Assembly (NCBI GenBank): GCA_022829145.1
Contig: CM040750.1
Location: 8,090,755 to 8,154,754 of the forward strand
Source of the DNA: Albula goreensis
Lineage: Eukaryota; Chordata; Actinopteri; Albuliformes; Albulidae
Reading direction: 5' to 3'
Length of the DNA stretch: 64,000 nt
Made by a program: the position numbers and the translations under genes. Numbering within the stretch: the first letter of the stretch is position 1; each line of letters opens with the position of its first letter. Below are positions 45,801 through 57,965 of the stretch, piece by piece. The notes under the pieces are model-generated. The model had not been told where the DNA came from. It ran no database searches and worked only from the letters and a program-made list of their open reading frames with translations.

Positions 45801-48800
45801 TGACCTTTTCTATAAGTTTTTACAGGCTCACAGTGCTATTTTCGCGAGCACAGCGGCGGAAACTCACCTGAGTGTTTGCGGAATTGCTTATTTTAGCCAT
45901 CAAAAGTGGAATACTTCCCACCTCTTGCCCAGTTTTGTAATCTCTGTGGTCTGCAATAAAGAAGTTTTTCGTGTCAATATGAGTGGGGCGGAACTGAATT
46001 AAAACATTGGATCTGTGGACATTTGGTGTCAAATGATTTATTTCCATTTTTGTCCACTCAGGCCAACTCAACAAAAACACTATTTTTATGGCATTATTAT
46101 TGATTATAATAATGCGGATATGAACATTTGGCACAGAGAAGTGAGAAAGCTCCAAACTGTTGACTTTTTCTGAATTTTACCTAACTTTGACAATAGTTAC
46201 CTCACAATACGATACATATCATCATGATAATGTCACAACTTATAAGAATGGACAATATGAAAAAATGTAATCTGTGGAGACATTTTTTATTTTTTGACCT
46301 GTTGTTTGTTGAAAACCACGAAAGTGAATTTGAAGAAGAAAAAAAAAAAAAAAAGAGTCAATCAAGCAATCAAGTGTTGCTTCTAACAATAGTATAAGCA
46401 AGCAAACTGGATGCAGACTGTTTTCATGCAGTATCCGTTTGGTTTACCTAGTCAGGTAAATCTATTTCACTGAGACAATGTGAACATGGTAAAATTTAAG
46501 CACCTGTTTTAGTTTGTGCTGGCACTGGATTGCAACAGTTTCACAACTGTTGCTATGTTTTCAGCATCCAATATTTAGAACATGAGAGCTTTGGGGTGTG
46601 CACAGAATACAGGTGAGAGTTTGTGGTTCGGCTGTATTTCCCACCGATGGAAACTCAAACCCCAGTCATGCTACAAACAGATAGAGCAGAAGGTCTACAC
46701 TGGCTCGTTCCTGCCAGGCTCAACTCATTCTCTCCCCATCAGCCTCATCACTCTCTAGTGACGTCCATTGACCAGCAGTGGAATAACAATAAAGACAGAT
46801 GGAAATAAAATACCTGCATAAAATTACCTAGGTAAAGTGCTCCTGTGTTATACAGTCTCAAAATCACAGGCAAATTTTGTAATAGGCTTGGGTAGAGATA
46901 AGACAAGAATAGAGGGGAAAAATGCACTAGTTGCAAATCATGATGCTGCAATACCTAAATAAATGAGACTGTATTTTATAAAACTGCTATCATTTGTGTC
47001 TTAAGTAAACATGAATATACTATAACAGATTTGGTGAGAATTAGTTTTGAATATTCTCAAAAACTACTGATAATGGATCGTGAAAGCAGCACATTTTTTA
47101 ATTTCGTACTTTATATAGCTTGCTTAACAAAGAAATCCGCCACAAATCTTTCATTTTTAAGGCTGCCTGTTCACTGAACAGTAACCAATAATTGATAGAC
47201 ATTCTAATTCTGAGAGCACTGCAAAAACTCATGAGCCTTTATATTAAAATTTCACCTGTGATTGCAGCATTTCCTTGGCAAAAGAAACCAAATAAACAAG
47301 ACTTTCTCTAAACTGAGATACTCTGGGAGACTGCTTCTTTTCACAAGAACCATAAAAATCAAGCCACTCATCTGTATTACCTAGAATGTCTTTGAATGTT
47401 CTGTGCTCCATTTCCTCCTCTAATTTAAGGGTCAGCTAACATGGGTTGTTCGGTAATCTGGACATTTTTAGACACCAAATTGTATATTTCTGTCTTTTCT
47501 CCTGCCATTAAGTCTCTACATTTGCAGGTTGCTATTTCCCCCTATTATTTTTTGTTCATACATATTTGATTAGCTCAGAGATCTGGTGAATGTCAGACAC
47601 TGGAGGAGGTGGTTAATACAGCAGAATTGAAATACGATAGTTTCCTATGGGAGGGTGGGTGTACATGAAGAATTTCCGGAGTTAAGCGAGAGTGGTAGTA
47701 CAACAAAGTGGGAGTGACAGCACAGCAACTCTATGAAATAACAAAATATTCTTTTTGTGTAGTATGTAACTTTTCACCACTGGCAGTGGGGCATTTTAAA
47801 CAATGGTGTCATTAACAAAAATGAAGGAGAAGATCATGAAGAATGAGAAAGTGAAGAAAAACAAGGAGAAGAATATGAAGAAAAACAAAATGACCAGGCG
47901 CAAACTATGGATTGGGCTTCATCCTATGGTCTTGTGAAGTTGTATCATGATTCAGCATTTTGACATGAGGTCAGAGAGTATTAAAGGTAATCTGACTGAG
48001 GAGTGAGGGCCTATGTCCTTTGTAGTTCTTTACATGCAAAAAAAAAAAAAAAAGTACCACACTGTGCAGTATATATTTGGGTAAGACCCAGGAGGTTTTT
48101 TTTAAATACCCAATAGTGTTAAGGTTTTATTTTTTTAAATCTCTACTTTGTGAAGTCTATACATGTAAATTATGATCTCGTCTCACAAAGATGGGGGCAT
48201 GTTCTGAAAAGCTGCCTGTTCGGGGGTTCTGCCTGTCACTCCAAGTTTGATTCCGTCGTCCAAATTGTCGCATTAGCTGTCAGACTTACAGACTGCGCCC
48301 CTTTGGTCAGACGCACACTCAGCTACGAAAATTTAATGAATAATTTCATACATTAAATAGTGACCAAATTTCAGGGAGCAGGCAGTACATTTGAGAGCAA
48401 TTTTGGCCAATTTCCCCAGGCAGGAAAAACTGTAAGGCAGGTCATCAAGCACAAAAATCCATCCGCTATGAATGCCCATATATTTTCTTTCATTCAGACT
48501 GGTCCAACAATAATAGGTACTGCTAAAATACCGCTCATTTTATTTGGAAAACTTGGAAATCTATATATCTATAAGGGCATATCTATAAGCAATGAACACG
48601 ACTTAGGAATTACTCACTATATATCGTATACCATAGACAGTACAAACTGAATCGGCTGGAATGTTTGTGGATCCAAGAAAAAAATCAACAACTATATGAA
48701 TTTACTGAATTTTCATTGGCCCTAAGTATGACATTATCATTGACTTCTATCGCCCCATAGGTCAGCAATCTGCATGAAGAAAACTGGATACTTTAGCTGG

Positions 48801-49375
48801 ATCTGTTCTTATCACTCCGGCACGCGGCAACTCCCGTTCATATCTCCTCCACACAGGCTATATCTTGGTGTCATATTCCCCATGTGCGATATTACAAAAA
48901 CATATAGGCAATATTAGCATTAGCAGTGCGAGATCATTAATCTCATTCGCAGCGCTGGCAGCGAAGGGAAATGGATAGCTATTTAATAAACCCAGCTAAT
49001 GGTGTACCTACGTGGACAGAGAAAACAAAGTATTTAATTAAAGCACAATTCACGACTTCGGATAATGTCAGTAGTCTTAAACACTAGAGTATGCTTTCGT
49101 CCTTTGCTACTGAACAATCTCAATGCTTAACATTTTAAATTAGTCATGACAAACTAAAACGCCCGTTTGACGGGTTTAAAGTTTCCTGTTTACAGCAATG
49201 AGTATAAAAAATGATTACCACAAGAACCATATCGTTGCTCACTCATGATGTACTCTGAGAGTGGTGCATTTGTTGTCAAATATAAATAACTACAAATAAA
49301 GATGTTTTATCAGCGCAACTCAAACATATTTATTCAAAAGAAATGAATATGCGATGGCAAAGTTACCTGTGGTTT
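42841..49375. other. Upstream region of VWC2: no gene recognised
   Basis: About 6.5 kb of AT-rich DNA. Words such as GTTAGCTAGC and AACATTAGCTA recur near 42930-43880 but do not make a defined element. An A run lies at 46338-46355 and another at 48039-48054. 48730-49050 includes a repeat-free stretch (GCATTAGCAGTGCGAGATCATTAATC and neighbours, in part) with the look of a conserved enhancer. Open frames (82 codons at 43927-44175, 96 at 48360-48650, 111 at 45820-46155 minus) show no domains. Confidence 0.45.
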
Positions 49376-49600
49376 CCTTTGTGTCGCAGTCCGCTTCACT
49401 ACTTTTGACATGGATATAAATGTCGCAAGCACGATAAATCACATTCCGACAGCAGTGCAATCTCGAATGCACTTCGTGTCTTTACCCCCAACAAGACGCT
49501 CGTGTTTATCCCTACATTTGGTCGTATTTCTAACCCTGGCAACGGTAGCTACCACAGCGGTGCACGGGGACGAGGAGAATTCTGCTGGCCTCCTTGCAAA
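49376..49600 (-). promoter_or_regulatory. Possible VWC2 non-coding first exon / promoter
   Basis: On the minus strand the sequence has a CpG-enriched stretch and a splice donor, CCACAG/GTAACT, at about 49376. It would pair with the acceptor before 42835 to leave a 5' UTR exon. A palindromic TAGCTACCGTTGCCAGGGTT segment sits near 49538-49557, reminiscent of an RFX half-site. Both are weak evidence; other donors (for example near 45090) exist. Confidence 0.25.
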
Positions 49601-51419
49601 TGAAGACAGGGGTGGAGCTAGACCATTCCATTTACGGAGATATTTGCCAACATATGAATCATGACACTAGACCAAAGGATGTCAAATATGGGATGCCGTG
49701 CAGGGAAAAATGATCGATTTGTTGGTTTGAGTAGCTCCTGACTGACACGCGCGTGTGTGGTCATCTTAGGCTTATTTGTGTTATGTATGAGTTATTGCAT
49801 GTGTCGGTTAGTGATATACATTTGAAAAAAACATCGTTCCTAGTACAGACGCAACTGGTATTTTGGTGTGGTCAAGTACATAAGGTGACATTTTCTCTGA
49901 ATGGTAATTTTATTGCTATTTTTCAAGTGCTTGCACAGCGAGGGAAGAATGGGGCAGAATTCGGTATTTGGGAACGTAGATTGGCGCAAATCTAGAAAAA
50001 AGTGGTATTTTAACAGATTCAAGGGCTCTTGTTCTCCAATAATCTGGAATTACATTTTAAAGCACTCCTTCAACCAGAATTTTGCATTTTCACACTTAGA
50101 CACATAGAAAGCATTAAAAGTACATTTCCAGCAAGCACAGATAAATCATTATTGCTTAAGAAAACTGAGAATGAGAATTGCCCTTATGAAAGTGATAAAT
50201 GTTTGTTACTGCGTCCTATTTTAGGTTTTGATATTGGACATTTTGAGGCCAAATAGTCTTCATCAGCAATGACAAAAATTGCATCTGCCACTCAGCTGTG
50301 AACCAAACTGTTCCTGAAATATAAATACATGATGGATATTTTGGCTGTTTCAGTGTACGTAATATTTACTGTAACCTTTGCTATCTTGCTGGTAGCCAGT
50401 TTTTCCATTTTTTATAATTTGCATGTCTTTTAAAGATTTAAAGGTCATTTCCAAAGCAAACACAAATGTATCACTGTAACTTAAGATGTAGCTCATGTAA
50501 TAACATTTTGGCAAGTTTTACAGATGGCTATTCTTGCCTATTATTTTGAAGCTAACAGATCTCTCAGCCCGCACACACAAAATAGACTTTTTCTGGCATA
50601 CAAAACTGGTCAAAAACTTGACAATAACTGCACAATCCAGCTTCCAGCAAGCAATCCACATGACTGCAGACTATAGAAGTGGTCAGCATGGCATGGTCCA
50701 GTTACCTGCGAACAACTGAGCTGAGGAACTTGGCCCTTTCCAAGTGTTAATGGACTCCATGTCCCATGCTGTCATGCTTCTCTTCTTATGTCATGTTTCT
50801 TGAACAGTGATTACATCATCATGTAGCCTATGGTTAAACTTACCCATGTTTATATTGTGTTTTCATACAGTCAAGGTGTGTGGCATAGGTCTCTGAGCCA
50901 GATAAGTACTCCAACATAAGCACAATGCTTCTGTTATCCTGCCACTGGTCCCACGAGGATTTGTTTCCATCACTGCTGTTCACTGTCTGTAGGGGGGAGT
51001 AAGGGAGGAAAAAAAGGGGAGCAGCATGTTTGCCGATTTCTATTATGGTAAATAAGACACCTCCGTAGCTTACGTAAGGGAAACAATTGCGTTCAGCACC
51101 GGACAGCTCATGTAAGCAGCAGTGAAGTGTTTTCCTCCTGGGAACTCACTTCTTCCAAGGAGCTGTCCCTGGTCCTGATAGGTCATCCTAATCCCTTGCC
51201 ACATGTCTTGTGTAAATCAATCTTTCAGCAATCTAGGCTACATTTTAGAAAGGTTTTGCTGTCATCATAGGAGCTTGTGGAGGAAAGTTAGCCTGCTGGC
51301 TTGCTAAATGACTATAACAGAATTACTGATTATCTAGAACTGGGCAGACATGAGTTTGACAAGGGTGATTATTCAAGACCAATACTGATTATTTCCTTAT
51401 TTACACTGTTTCTGTGGCC
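49601..51419. other. No gene recognised
   Basis: AT-rich intergenic sequence. Open frames of 60-80 codons at 49753-49995, 49901-50107 and 50029-50256 overlap each other and show no domain or signal. Confidence 0.5.
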
Positions 51420-51620
51420 AACTTTACATTACATTTGGGCATGCAGGAGACGGCTTTATTCAGAGCGATTGCACAGTTTATATTTTACACACCATTGATG
51501 TATAAGGCTGGATATTCACTGAGGCACCTTGCTCAAGGGTACAATGGTAGTGCCCTGGGCAAGAAAAGAACCTGCAAACTCCAAGTTACAATGCCAGCTC
51601 CATAAAGATCGCACAACACT
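51420..51620 (-). mobile_element. tRNA-derived SINE-like copy
   Basis: ACTTTACATTACATTTGGGC, ATGCAGGAGACGGCTTTATT, CAGAGCGATTGCACAG, CTTGCTCAAGGGTACAATGG, AAGAACCTGCAAACTCC, and a CCAGCTCCATAA end match the layout of the widespread fish repeat with 'GGCAGACGCTTTTATCCAGAGCGACT' and a tRNA-like B box in reverse. It is more complete than the relative at 10741-10930. Confidence 0.7.
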
Positions 51621-52984
51621 CCCACCCTTGATAGTAAGCAGATTATAGGCATGGATCAAAACTTTGTCAAATGCATCCCAAAAACAGCAGCGTCATCTGC
51701 AGGACAGAAGGGCACACTAGAGTAGCCATTTATTTTGATACCCCACTTCTCGGTAGTGCAGTTGTGAACAGCCAATAGGGATGTTAGGGGCGGGGCCCCT
51801 ATTAATTTGGTCTAACCTTAACCTACTTTTTTAACTAAAAAGTCTACATGGAAAACCATCTTTTTCTCTAAAAAAACCTTTTCTCTGAATACATTTCAAG
51901 AAGTCTATTCATAATCCACACATGTATACAACTCAATACATTATGTATTGTACTTTAAAAAAATGTAAAAAAAAATAAAAATTTAATGTTGATTAAACAT
52001 TTCCCTTTGGCCTCAGCTGACTCCAGTACCACACTCCTCGCCGGTGGGGTGGTGAGTCATCCATCCCTCACTAAATACATTGACATGCATTGACACCTAG
52101 TGGATGTGAGAGGAACTGCCCTTCAGCTCTGGCTCATATTGAAGTAATATGCAGACCACCCCCAAGCCCTCTGACATAACTCACTCATTCAGTCCCACAT
52201 GGTAATCATCATCAGCAGACAGCGAAGTATATCAGATTGCAAATGTCATGTGGTTACAGCTTGATAACATGTCGCTCAAAGAGGAAACATCAGAAACACT
52301 TGCTGTTAGTTACTGGTGTGTTTGCTTGAATGTCAGACTGAATGAATAGCAGTTCAAAACAAAACAAATTAAGCCTCTAGCTAGCCTGGTATGATTTTGT
52401 TGTTTTTTTTTTTTTAATTTGACTTTATTCATGGACCTTACAGCAGTGCTTTGTCAGCCTGTTTCGAAGCAGTCGCTTGCTGCTGTCAATTTGCATTTGT
52501 ACAGTTTGAATTACATGCAATTGCTTCTATTGAGGAGCCAGTTTTTTTTACTGAAAAATAAACAGTGACCCAAATAATGTAAGACCATAAAAGTCCATTG
52601 ATTTTAAATCACTTGAAAACCATTGCTTATTTCATTTGATGTTATTTAACTGGGAGCTCTCTTAGATTCATTTTTGATCATGCAGGAGAGGTTTTAGTGA
52701 AACAGCAGCAGAGCAAGACAAAATGGAACAAAACAACAAAAACAAAACATTAAAATATTTAAGAATGGTTTCCCCAGACAGCCTAGTCCTACACTAAAAG
52801 GACAATTCATTGAAGATCTCCACAAAAAAAAAAAAAAAGGTTTTTAGTCTCGGACTAGGCCTAATCCCTGTTCAGAAATTCAGCTTTTATAATGTATCAA
52901 GTAAAAAATCGAAATTTTTTTCATTTTTAAAATTATTTTCATTTTAAAAACTTGATTTAAATTAGATTTCTGCTGCTACCTTCT
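51621..52984. other. No gene recognised
   Basis: Ordinary non-coding sequence with a T run near 52403 and an A run at 52826-52839. An inverted pair AGCCTAGTCCTACACTAAAAG / AGTCTCGGACTAGGCCTAA (52779-52865) may mark a small MITE-like relic, ends not resolved. Confidence 0.4.
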
Positions 52985-53345
52985 CCAGCCAGCTCAGGAG
53001 GGGGGAGCCATTTAGATGCAACTCCTCTGATTCACATGGTAAGGACCTTCCACTTCTCTTCACACTGTACATGAACCAGCAATTACATACCGCTTATGTT
53101 GGTGTGGGATGACAAAGTCAGCATATAGTCATTTATGCACTCTGAGACACCTTGCCATCCAGGACTTGCAGCCAGATAGTGATAAGACTACACAGCTTAG
53201 CCCTAGGCTAGGCCAGTTTTTGCCTAACTAACATGGACCTCCAGCTATATCTAGTAAGGCACTGCTGGGACTCGAACACCCAGTCGCAGGCCTGACACCT
53301 GTTCCCTGAACTTGCGGGTCACTGCATGAGCAAACCAGAAGCCTC
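52985..53345 (-). mobile_element. SINE-like family copy C
   Basis: The phrases CAACTCCTCTGATTCACATG, CCACTTCTCTTCACACTG, AAAGTCAGCATATAGTC, GCTGGGACTCGAACACCCAG, TCGCAGGCCTGAC and CACTGCATGAGC are shared with copies A, B and D. On the minus strand, GGTGTTCGAGTCCC is a good tRNA B-box match, and GCTCATGCAGTGACC could be the decayed head. This is the best evidence that the family is tRNA-derived. Confidence 0.65.
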
Positions 53346-53519
53346 AAATGTAGAATTTTTATTGGTTTTCGTTGACGGGGGGATAAAATGAGATACCAGA
53401 GTTGCAGAGTGAGCACATTTATGGAAAAAGACCTCCAGGATAACTTCATCTGGAACTCTTTAAATGTTTTGCACAAGATTTGTGATATTGAGACACATCT
53501 TCCTTGACTCCAGAAGCAA

Positions 53520-53715
53520 GGGAAAATCCTGAATTGGTTCCAGGAACTAGGAAAAGCTCCCTTCAGATAATCAGCCCTTTGGCCCTTAATTATTGTCTTG
53601 TCACAATATGTGCTGTGGAGATAAAAACACTTCTGACTGGTTCAATGACTCACAGCTCCACCCTGAGAGGTTCATGAAACTCAACCATCAATACTGTCCG
53701 CTGACTAATTATTGA
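53520..53715 (+). repeat. Interspersed repeat copy 2 (paired with 12230-12520)
   Basis: Shares AGCTCCACCCTGAGAGG, GTTCATGAAAC and CAACCATCA with the copy at 12230-12520, in the same orientation. Confidence 0.5.
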
Positions 53716-55020
53716 CTTTACCATTCTCAAAGGGAAATTCAATGCCCTTTACTTCATCTGTGTCTTTCTAAAACTTTGTCACAGAGAGGTTTTAGAAGCT
53801 CCTTCACCTTGTTGAGTCTCATGTTGTAACTTAACATTTAACTGTACAAACCCGACAGACATGGCGTTTTTATTTTGCACCTAAGGTCTTTCATGTTTCC
53901 ATAATACTGGATCCAACTATTTATGAAATAAAAACAAATTTTATAACCTTTCTGACAGCATGGAGTTGGTTGAGGCAAGCAAAAGTCTTTAGTTCTAGTT
54001 AGTGTTTTTTAGTTCTATGGGAGCAACATGTTCCAACTACACAGAGGTCAGAATGCTTTTGCAAGGAACTGTATCTCGAAATCACCATGCATTAAAAGTG
54101 GGACAGTGAATGCACTCAAAGTCACCAGTAGCTTTCGGGGGCTCTGACAAAAACACACTGCGCAAACGCTGGAGGGCAGTAAACAAGAACAAACAGCGGG
54201 GAAGAGCTAGTTAGCCCAAAGGGGAAAGTGCTCAAATGGAGACAGCTATGGCCGCCAGCAGCTTGAACTTTACAAATCGCTCTGATGGAACGCGGTCAGA
54301 ACTCCATCAAGATTCCGCAGAGTAAGGCTTAGCCAAATATGCAGAGCTGTCGGGGACAGATTGATGTCGCAAAATTAAGCTATTTACCAGTGCCATGTCA
54401 AACACAAAACATTCGCAGGCTGATCAAACAATGAGCTTGTCTATACCTAGCATTTCTTATGAAGGGAACAGAGTAAACAAAGTGGAAATGAGCATTTGAA
54501 CACTGTTGAAGAGTCTGTGATTGTGCACAAAACCAATTTCCCCACTACTGTTTTACAACAACTGGCAAAGAATGTGTAGCTGAGAGTAGATTGTGGACAG
54601 CCGATGCAGAGTACCTCTGGAGGTATATTCGCTTCCAGGGGAGGGCAAGGAAGATGGGATAAACCACCAACACACCGCTATGTAGAGGTCTGCAGCATGC
54701 AAAAAAGTTGACATCCCGAAGGAAATGGTCGTATTCCATGGTCACTGGTGGCCAGAGCAGGTCATTCCAGCAGGACAGTAGGTCAGGGAGAGGGATGCTC
54801 AGGTTGGTAGGCAGTGGCACCTGAACCAAAACTGGACTAAAACGTTTACTTGTGATTAAACTACAGATATCCTGATAGAGGGTGAGAGGAGCAAAATGAG
54901 TCCATTTTAAACACCAGTGTCTCCTGATTGGTTTCATTTAGATCCAAAAATCCAACTCGCATGTGCAAAAAAAAAAAAAAAAAAAAAACAGGTAACAGCT
55001 TGCACACTCACATCAGCGGT
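53716..55020. other. No gene recognised; unassigned 130-codon open frame and poly(A)
   Basis: The minus strand at 54545-54937 is open for 130 codons but matches nothing I know and lacks a signal or domain. On the plus strand a run of 23 A follows at 54966-54988. The segment could therefore be an old retroposed transcript on the plus strand, or the tract could be a simple repeat; no AATAAA precedes it. Confidence 0.35.
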
Positions 55021-55021
55021 T

Positions 55022-55075
55022 ACCAATGTTTAACAACTTGAGATTCTCATTTCATCTTCATACTATTCTGGAATG
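55022..55075 (+). repeat. Short repeat shared with 20388-20450
   Basis: CAATGTTTAACAACTTGAGA and TTCTCATTTCATCTTC recur from 20388. Part of an undefined dispersed repeat. Confidence 0.45.
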
Positions 55076-55184
55076 CATTGTTTTTGTTCTTTGGCTCGCA
55101 CATTTGCAGGTGCCAAGTTTGACTAATTAACTTAACTGGCTGAAGCTACAGCTTTCCCCAGTGAAGGTGGTCCGCTCATTGCTT

Positions 55185-55272
55185 TATCAATACAGACCTA
55201 GGGCCATAGCCCATAATGGCAGAGGTAGGACTCAAACACCCAGGTCCAGGGCTCAAGCCTATTTCACGAAAG
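55185..55272 (-). mobile_element. SINE-like family fragment E
   Basis: CAGACCTAGGGCCATAGCCC, GGACTCAAACACCCAGGTCC, AGGGCTCAAGCC match the tRNA-like third of copies A and C (GAGACTTGAACACCCAGTCG, AGGGCTCAAG). Only this part is present. Confidence 0.5.
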
Positions 55273-56769
55273 GCTAACTTTGTGAGAACCTTACATCATG
55301 TCTATTCACACATACTTCAAACCCCCACTTTCCCCTCCCATCGCTTTTGCCAATAATTTTATTATGTTTGTTTTTTTTATATATATTTCAATGCACTCAG
55401 GGAGTGTTCCTTATCAAATTATTTATATTTCAACCAGATCCGACTACCATTTACACAGCAGGGGATTCTGTAGAAAGGCCAGGTGACTTAAAAATCTCTT
55501 GTAGAAAAAATCTCTTGTAGAAACCTAATATATTTGTATCTTTATTGTATTAATTAATTATCCCAAGTAACTTATGTTGGCTTATACAGCATGATTTAGT
55601 TTTTTCTCCATAATTTATGTATTATGTACTACGTTGCTTATTGCATATTTTCTTACATTTTTGCCAAAAGCATTGTCTCATGAGTTGAGCACACAAATTT
55701 CTCAGTGTTAATTCTCTACATAGGCCAGTTTTCAGAATTGAAAATTCAGTTTTTACAATTCTAGTATCAGGTTTTCCCAAAGCAAATGGAAAGCACAAAA
55801 ATTGTTGCACAAACATGGATGAACACACACAGGGTTAAAAAAAAAAAAGTCACTTAACAATTAAGGCATCCTTGAGATTTTCGTATGCCAAGCGTCCTCT
55901 AGACCTTTTACTTTCAGACACATGAATAGAAGTAAGCCAGACTCTATTGAAGTGCTCTGCAACACTGCCTTGGATTAATGCCAACTGTGCTGTCTGACAG
56001 TTGACTAATCTGTTGTAGGGGCGTTTTAGGTCCATCAGAGGGAGACAAACGCAGCACATTATGATGGCCTCACTATGCTCCAGACGAAGCCAAACATTTG
56101 TCACCTAGGCAATGTCCCTCGCGAGGTGGTTGCTTTATCACTATAAGCGACGTCGTTTTAAAAACCGTCATCTCGGTTTGAATTGCAGCTCATTTATTCA
56201 ACATAATGGCGGCATTAGACTAAGTAATTTTACTTTTTTTGCAAGACTTATGATTTGGTTATGTTAACAATGTTACAACTGCCAGATATAAACTGAAGTA
56301 GACAGAGAATATGGTACATGCGGCTACTCAACTGAGGAAGAAAAAAAGGGTGGGTATTTCACGATGCTGGTCGCACTGGTGCACTATACTTACAAAGATT
56401 GCTTCCAGATAGCTTATGAATTCTTATGAAGCAGAATTAGGCCCTTAATTCCAACCGTAGCACTGCTTTAACAGCACCAAGCTCCATGTAACAGAGCTGA
56501 GCTCATTCATACAACAATTTCTTGAGCAGCACAAAGCAACAGTATCGTTTATAAATGATACCATTATACCAGGTTTCACTCAAAGCAGAAACCTCTCAAA
56601 AGTATTGACCGCTAGTCCCTATCTGTTGGTTCAGTTGTACCTTCGGTGCTTAAAAGGCAACTATTTCCAGGGTGCAAAGATGCAATATAGATTGATGTTT
56701 TACACCCAGCAGGGTTTAATAACTGGAAGACTAAAACGGTTTACAGAAATGGTACAGAAATTAATAGTA
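55273..56769. other. No gene recognised
   Basis: AT-rich sequence. Open frames at 55298-55486 and 55850-56104 (minus, 84 codons) have no recognisable domain. A run of 12 A lies near 55838. Confidence 0.5.
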
Positions 56770-56771
56770 TA

Positions 56772-57283
56772 AACATCTAGTAGTAGCACCGTCTCCTAGC
56801 AACACAGGAAGAGGCAGCCATGAGTATGTGACTCCTCTGACAACAGGCCTTCACTTCTTTCCACATTGCAGATGCACCAACAGCTGACTGCTGTCTATGT
56901 CATTTGCGGATAACAAAGTAAGCATTGGCCTATATATGGTTAGTGCCCTCACAGGCACCCGGCAGGCTTAAACCCTATCTGTCCTTGGCAGGGCTTGGCT
57001 GATTGTTGCCTCACCAGCACAGACCTTTGGCCAGTAATGCCAGAAATGGCACAGCTGAGACTTGAACACCCAGTCGCAGGGCTCAAGTTTACTTCCCAAT
57101 TGGCCGTATGATTGTGTCAGCCACCCACGGGCAGGCATTGGGCCTTTCTGATCTCTATCTAAACGGCTGCTGTATTCTGGGACTGTCTGATTCACTGCTG
57201 TTAACATAGTGGCAGTGAGCGCAGCCTGGCCTCTGACATAGGCTGCTATGCGTTGCTAGGAGACAGTGCTACTACAAGATGTT
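56772..57283. mobile_element. Tc1/mariner-type MITE with TA TSD carrying SINE-like copy A
   Basis: Inverted ends: left AACATCTAGTAGTAGCAC, then GTCTCCTAGCAAC to about 56804; right GTTGCTAGGAGAC then GTGCTACTACAAGATGTT ending at 57283. The arms match over about 33 bp with three mismatches. TA flanks both ends (56770-56771 and 57284-57285), as for Tc1/mariner insertion. The inside (about 56810-57140) is a copy of the SINE-like family (CTTCTTTCCACATTGCAGAT, GACTTGAACACCCAGTCG), so either the SINE inserted in the MITE or the MITE captured it. No transposase is present. Confidence 0.8.
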
Positions 57284-57411
57284 TACACTGCAAAGCCTGT
57301 GTCAGTCTGTGTGGCAAAGAGTGACACAGATGACAGGTTGAGCTCACTCTGTTTCCCTGTCAGACAGGCCAGGAATCTATGCTTAAACGTTTAGCATGGA
57401 CCTAATCTGAC

Positions 57412-57484
57412 TCCCATTTCGGGAACCCAGTTCACGTCCAGCACATCGAAGTTCTCGTTCTTGTAAGAAGAGACAGAGGTTGAG
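57412..57484 (-). other. Exon-like segment of unknown origin
   Basis: Read on the minus strand after a pyrimidine-rich ACCTCTGTCTCTTCTTACAAG, one frame gives NENFDVLDVNWVPEMGVRL, then GPC and a TAA. Codon choice looks coding (GAG AAC TTC GAT GTG CTG GAC GTG AAC TGG). It could be the terminal exon of a gene relic lying downstream of the NLR in the same orientation, but I do not recognise the peptide. Confidence 0.25.
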
Positions 57485-57926
57485 TAACAGACAAACTGTT
57501 ACTCTGCCCCATATGTTAGAGAGGTCTACACAACCTCATGTCAAAAATTCTGTGCACAAAAACATACCCCTTACTTAAAGTGACACAGTCCCAAACACTC
57601 AAATAAACAAGAGGTCAAGCAAGCACAAATTTCATGAAAAGTCTGCAGTCACAATCACAGTAACAGCAACAGCTGTTCAAATTTACACCTCTGTTCAGCT
57701 GCTTTCACAAAGTCAGCGTTAAGACAGTATTTCCAAAACGGAACTTTTCATTTCTGCTCAAGCTGTGCCTGGATACGTTTAACTTATTCATTTTATTTTC
57801 ACCACCTTAGGAACCACCACCGTGCAGTCGACTGTACAAAGACAGTGTATAATAACTGCAGTACAACTAAACTGAAATGCATATCTATGCCCAAACAACG
57901 GCTGGATACATCACTGTCTTGCTGTT

Positions 57927-57965
57927 ATTTTACTGGAAAACAATGAAATTGTTTTCCAGTAAAAT
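57927..57965. repeat. Perfect 18-bp palindrome
   Basis: ATTTTACTGGAAAACAAT and its reverse complement ATTGTTTTCCAGTAAAAT are separated by GAA. No other structure is attached; it could be a small foldback relic or a hairpin in RNA. Confidence 0.95.

Noticed and set aside
49410-49664. 84-codon open frame with a hydrophobic stretch on the plus strand
   Set aside because: Looks superficially like a signal peptide, but there is no recognised domain, no downstream exon and a better explanation as 5' region of VWC2 on the other strand.
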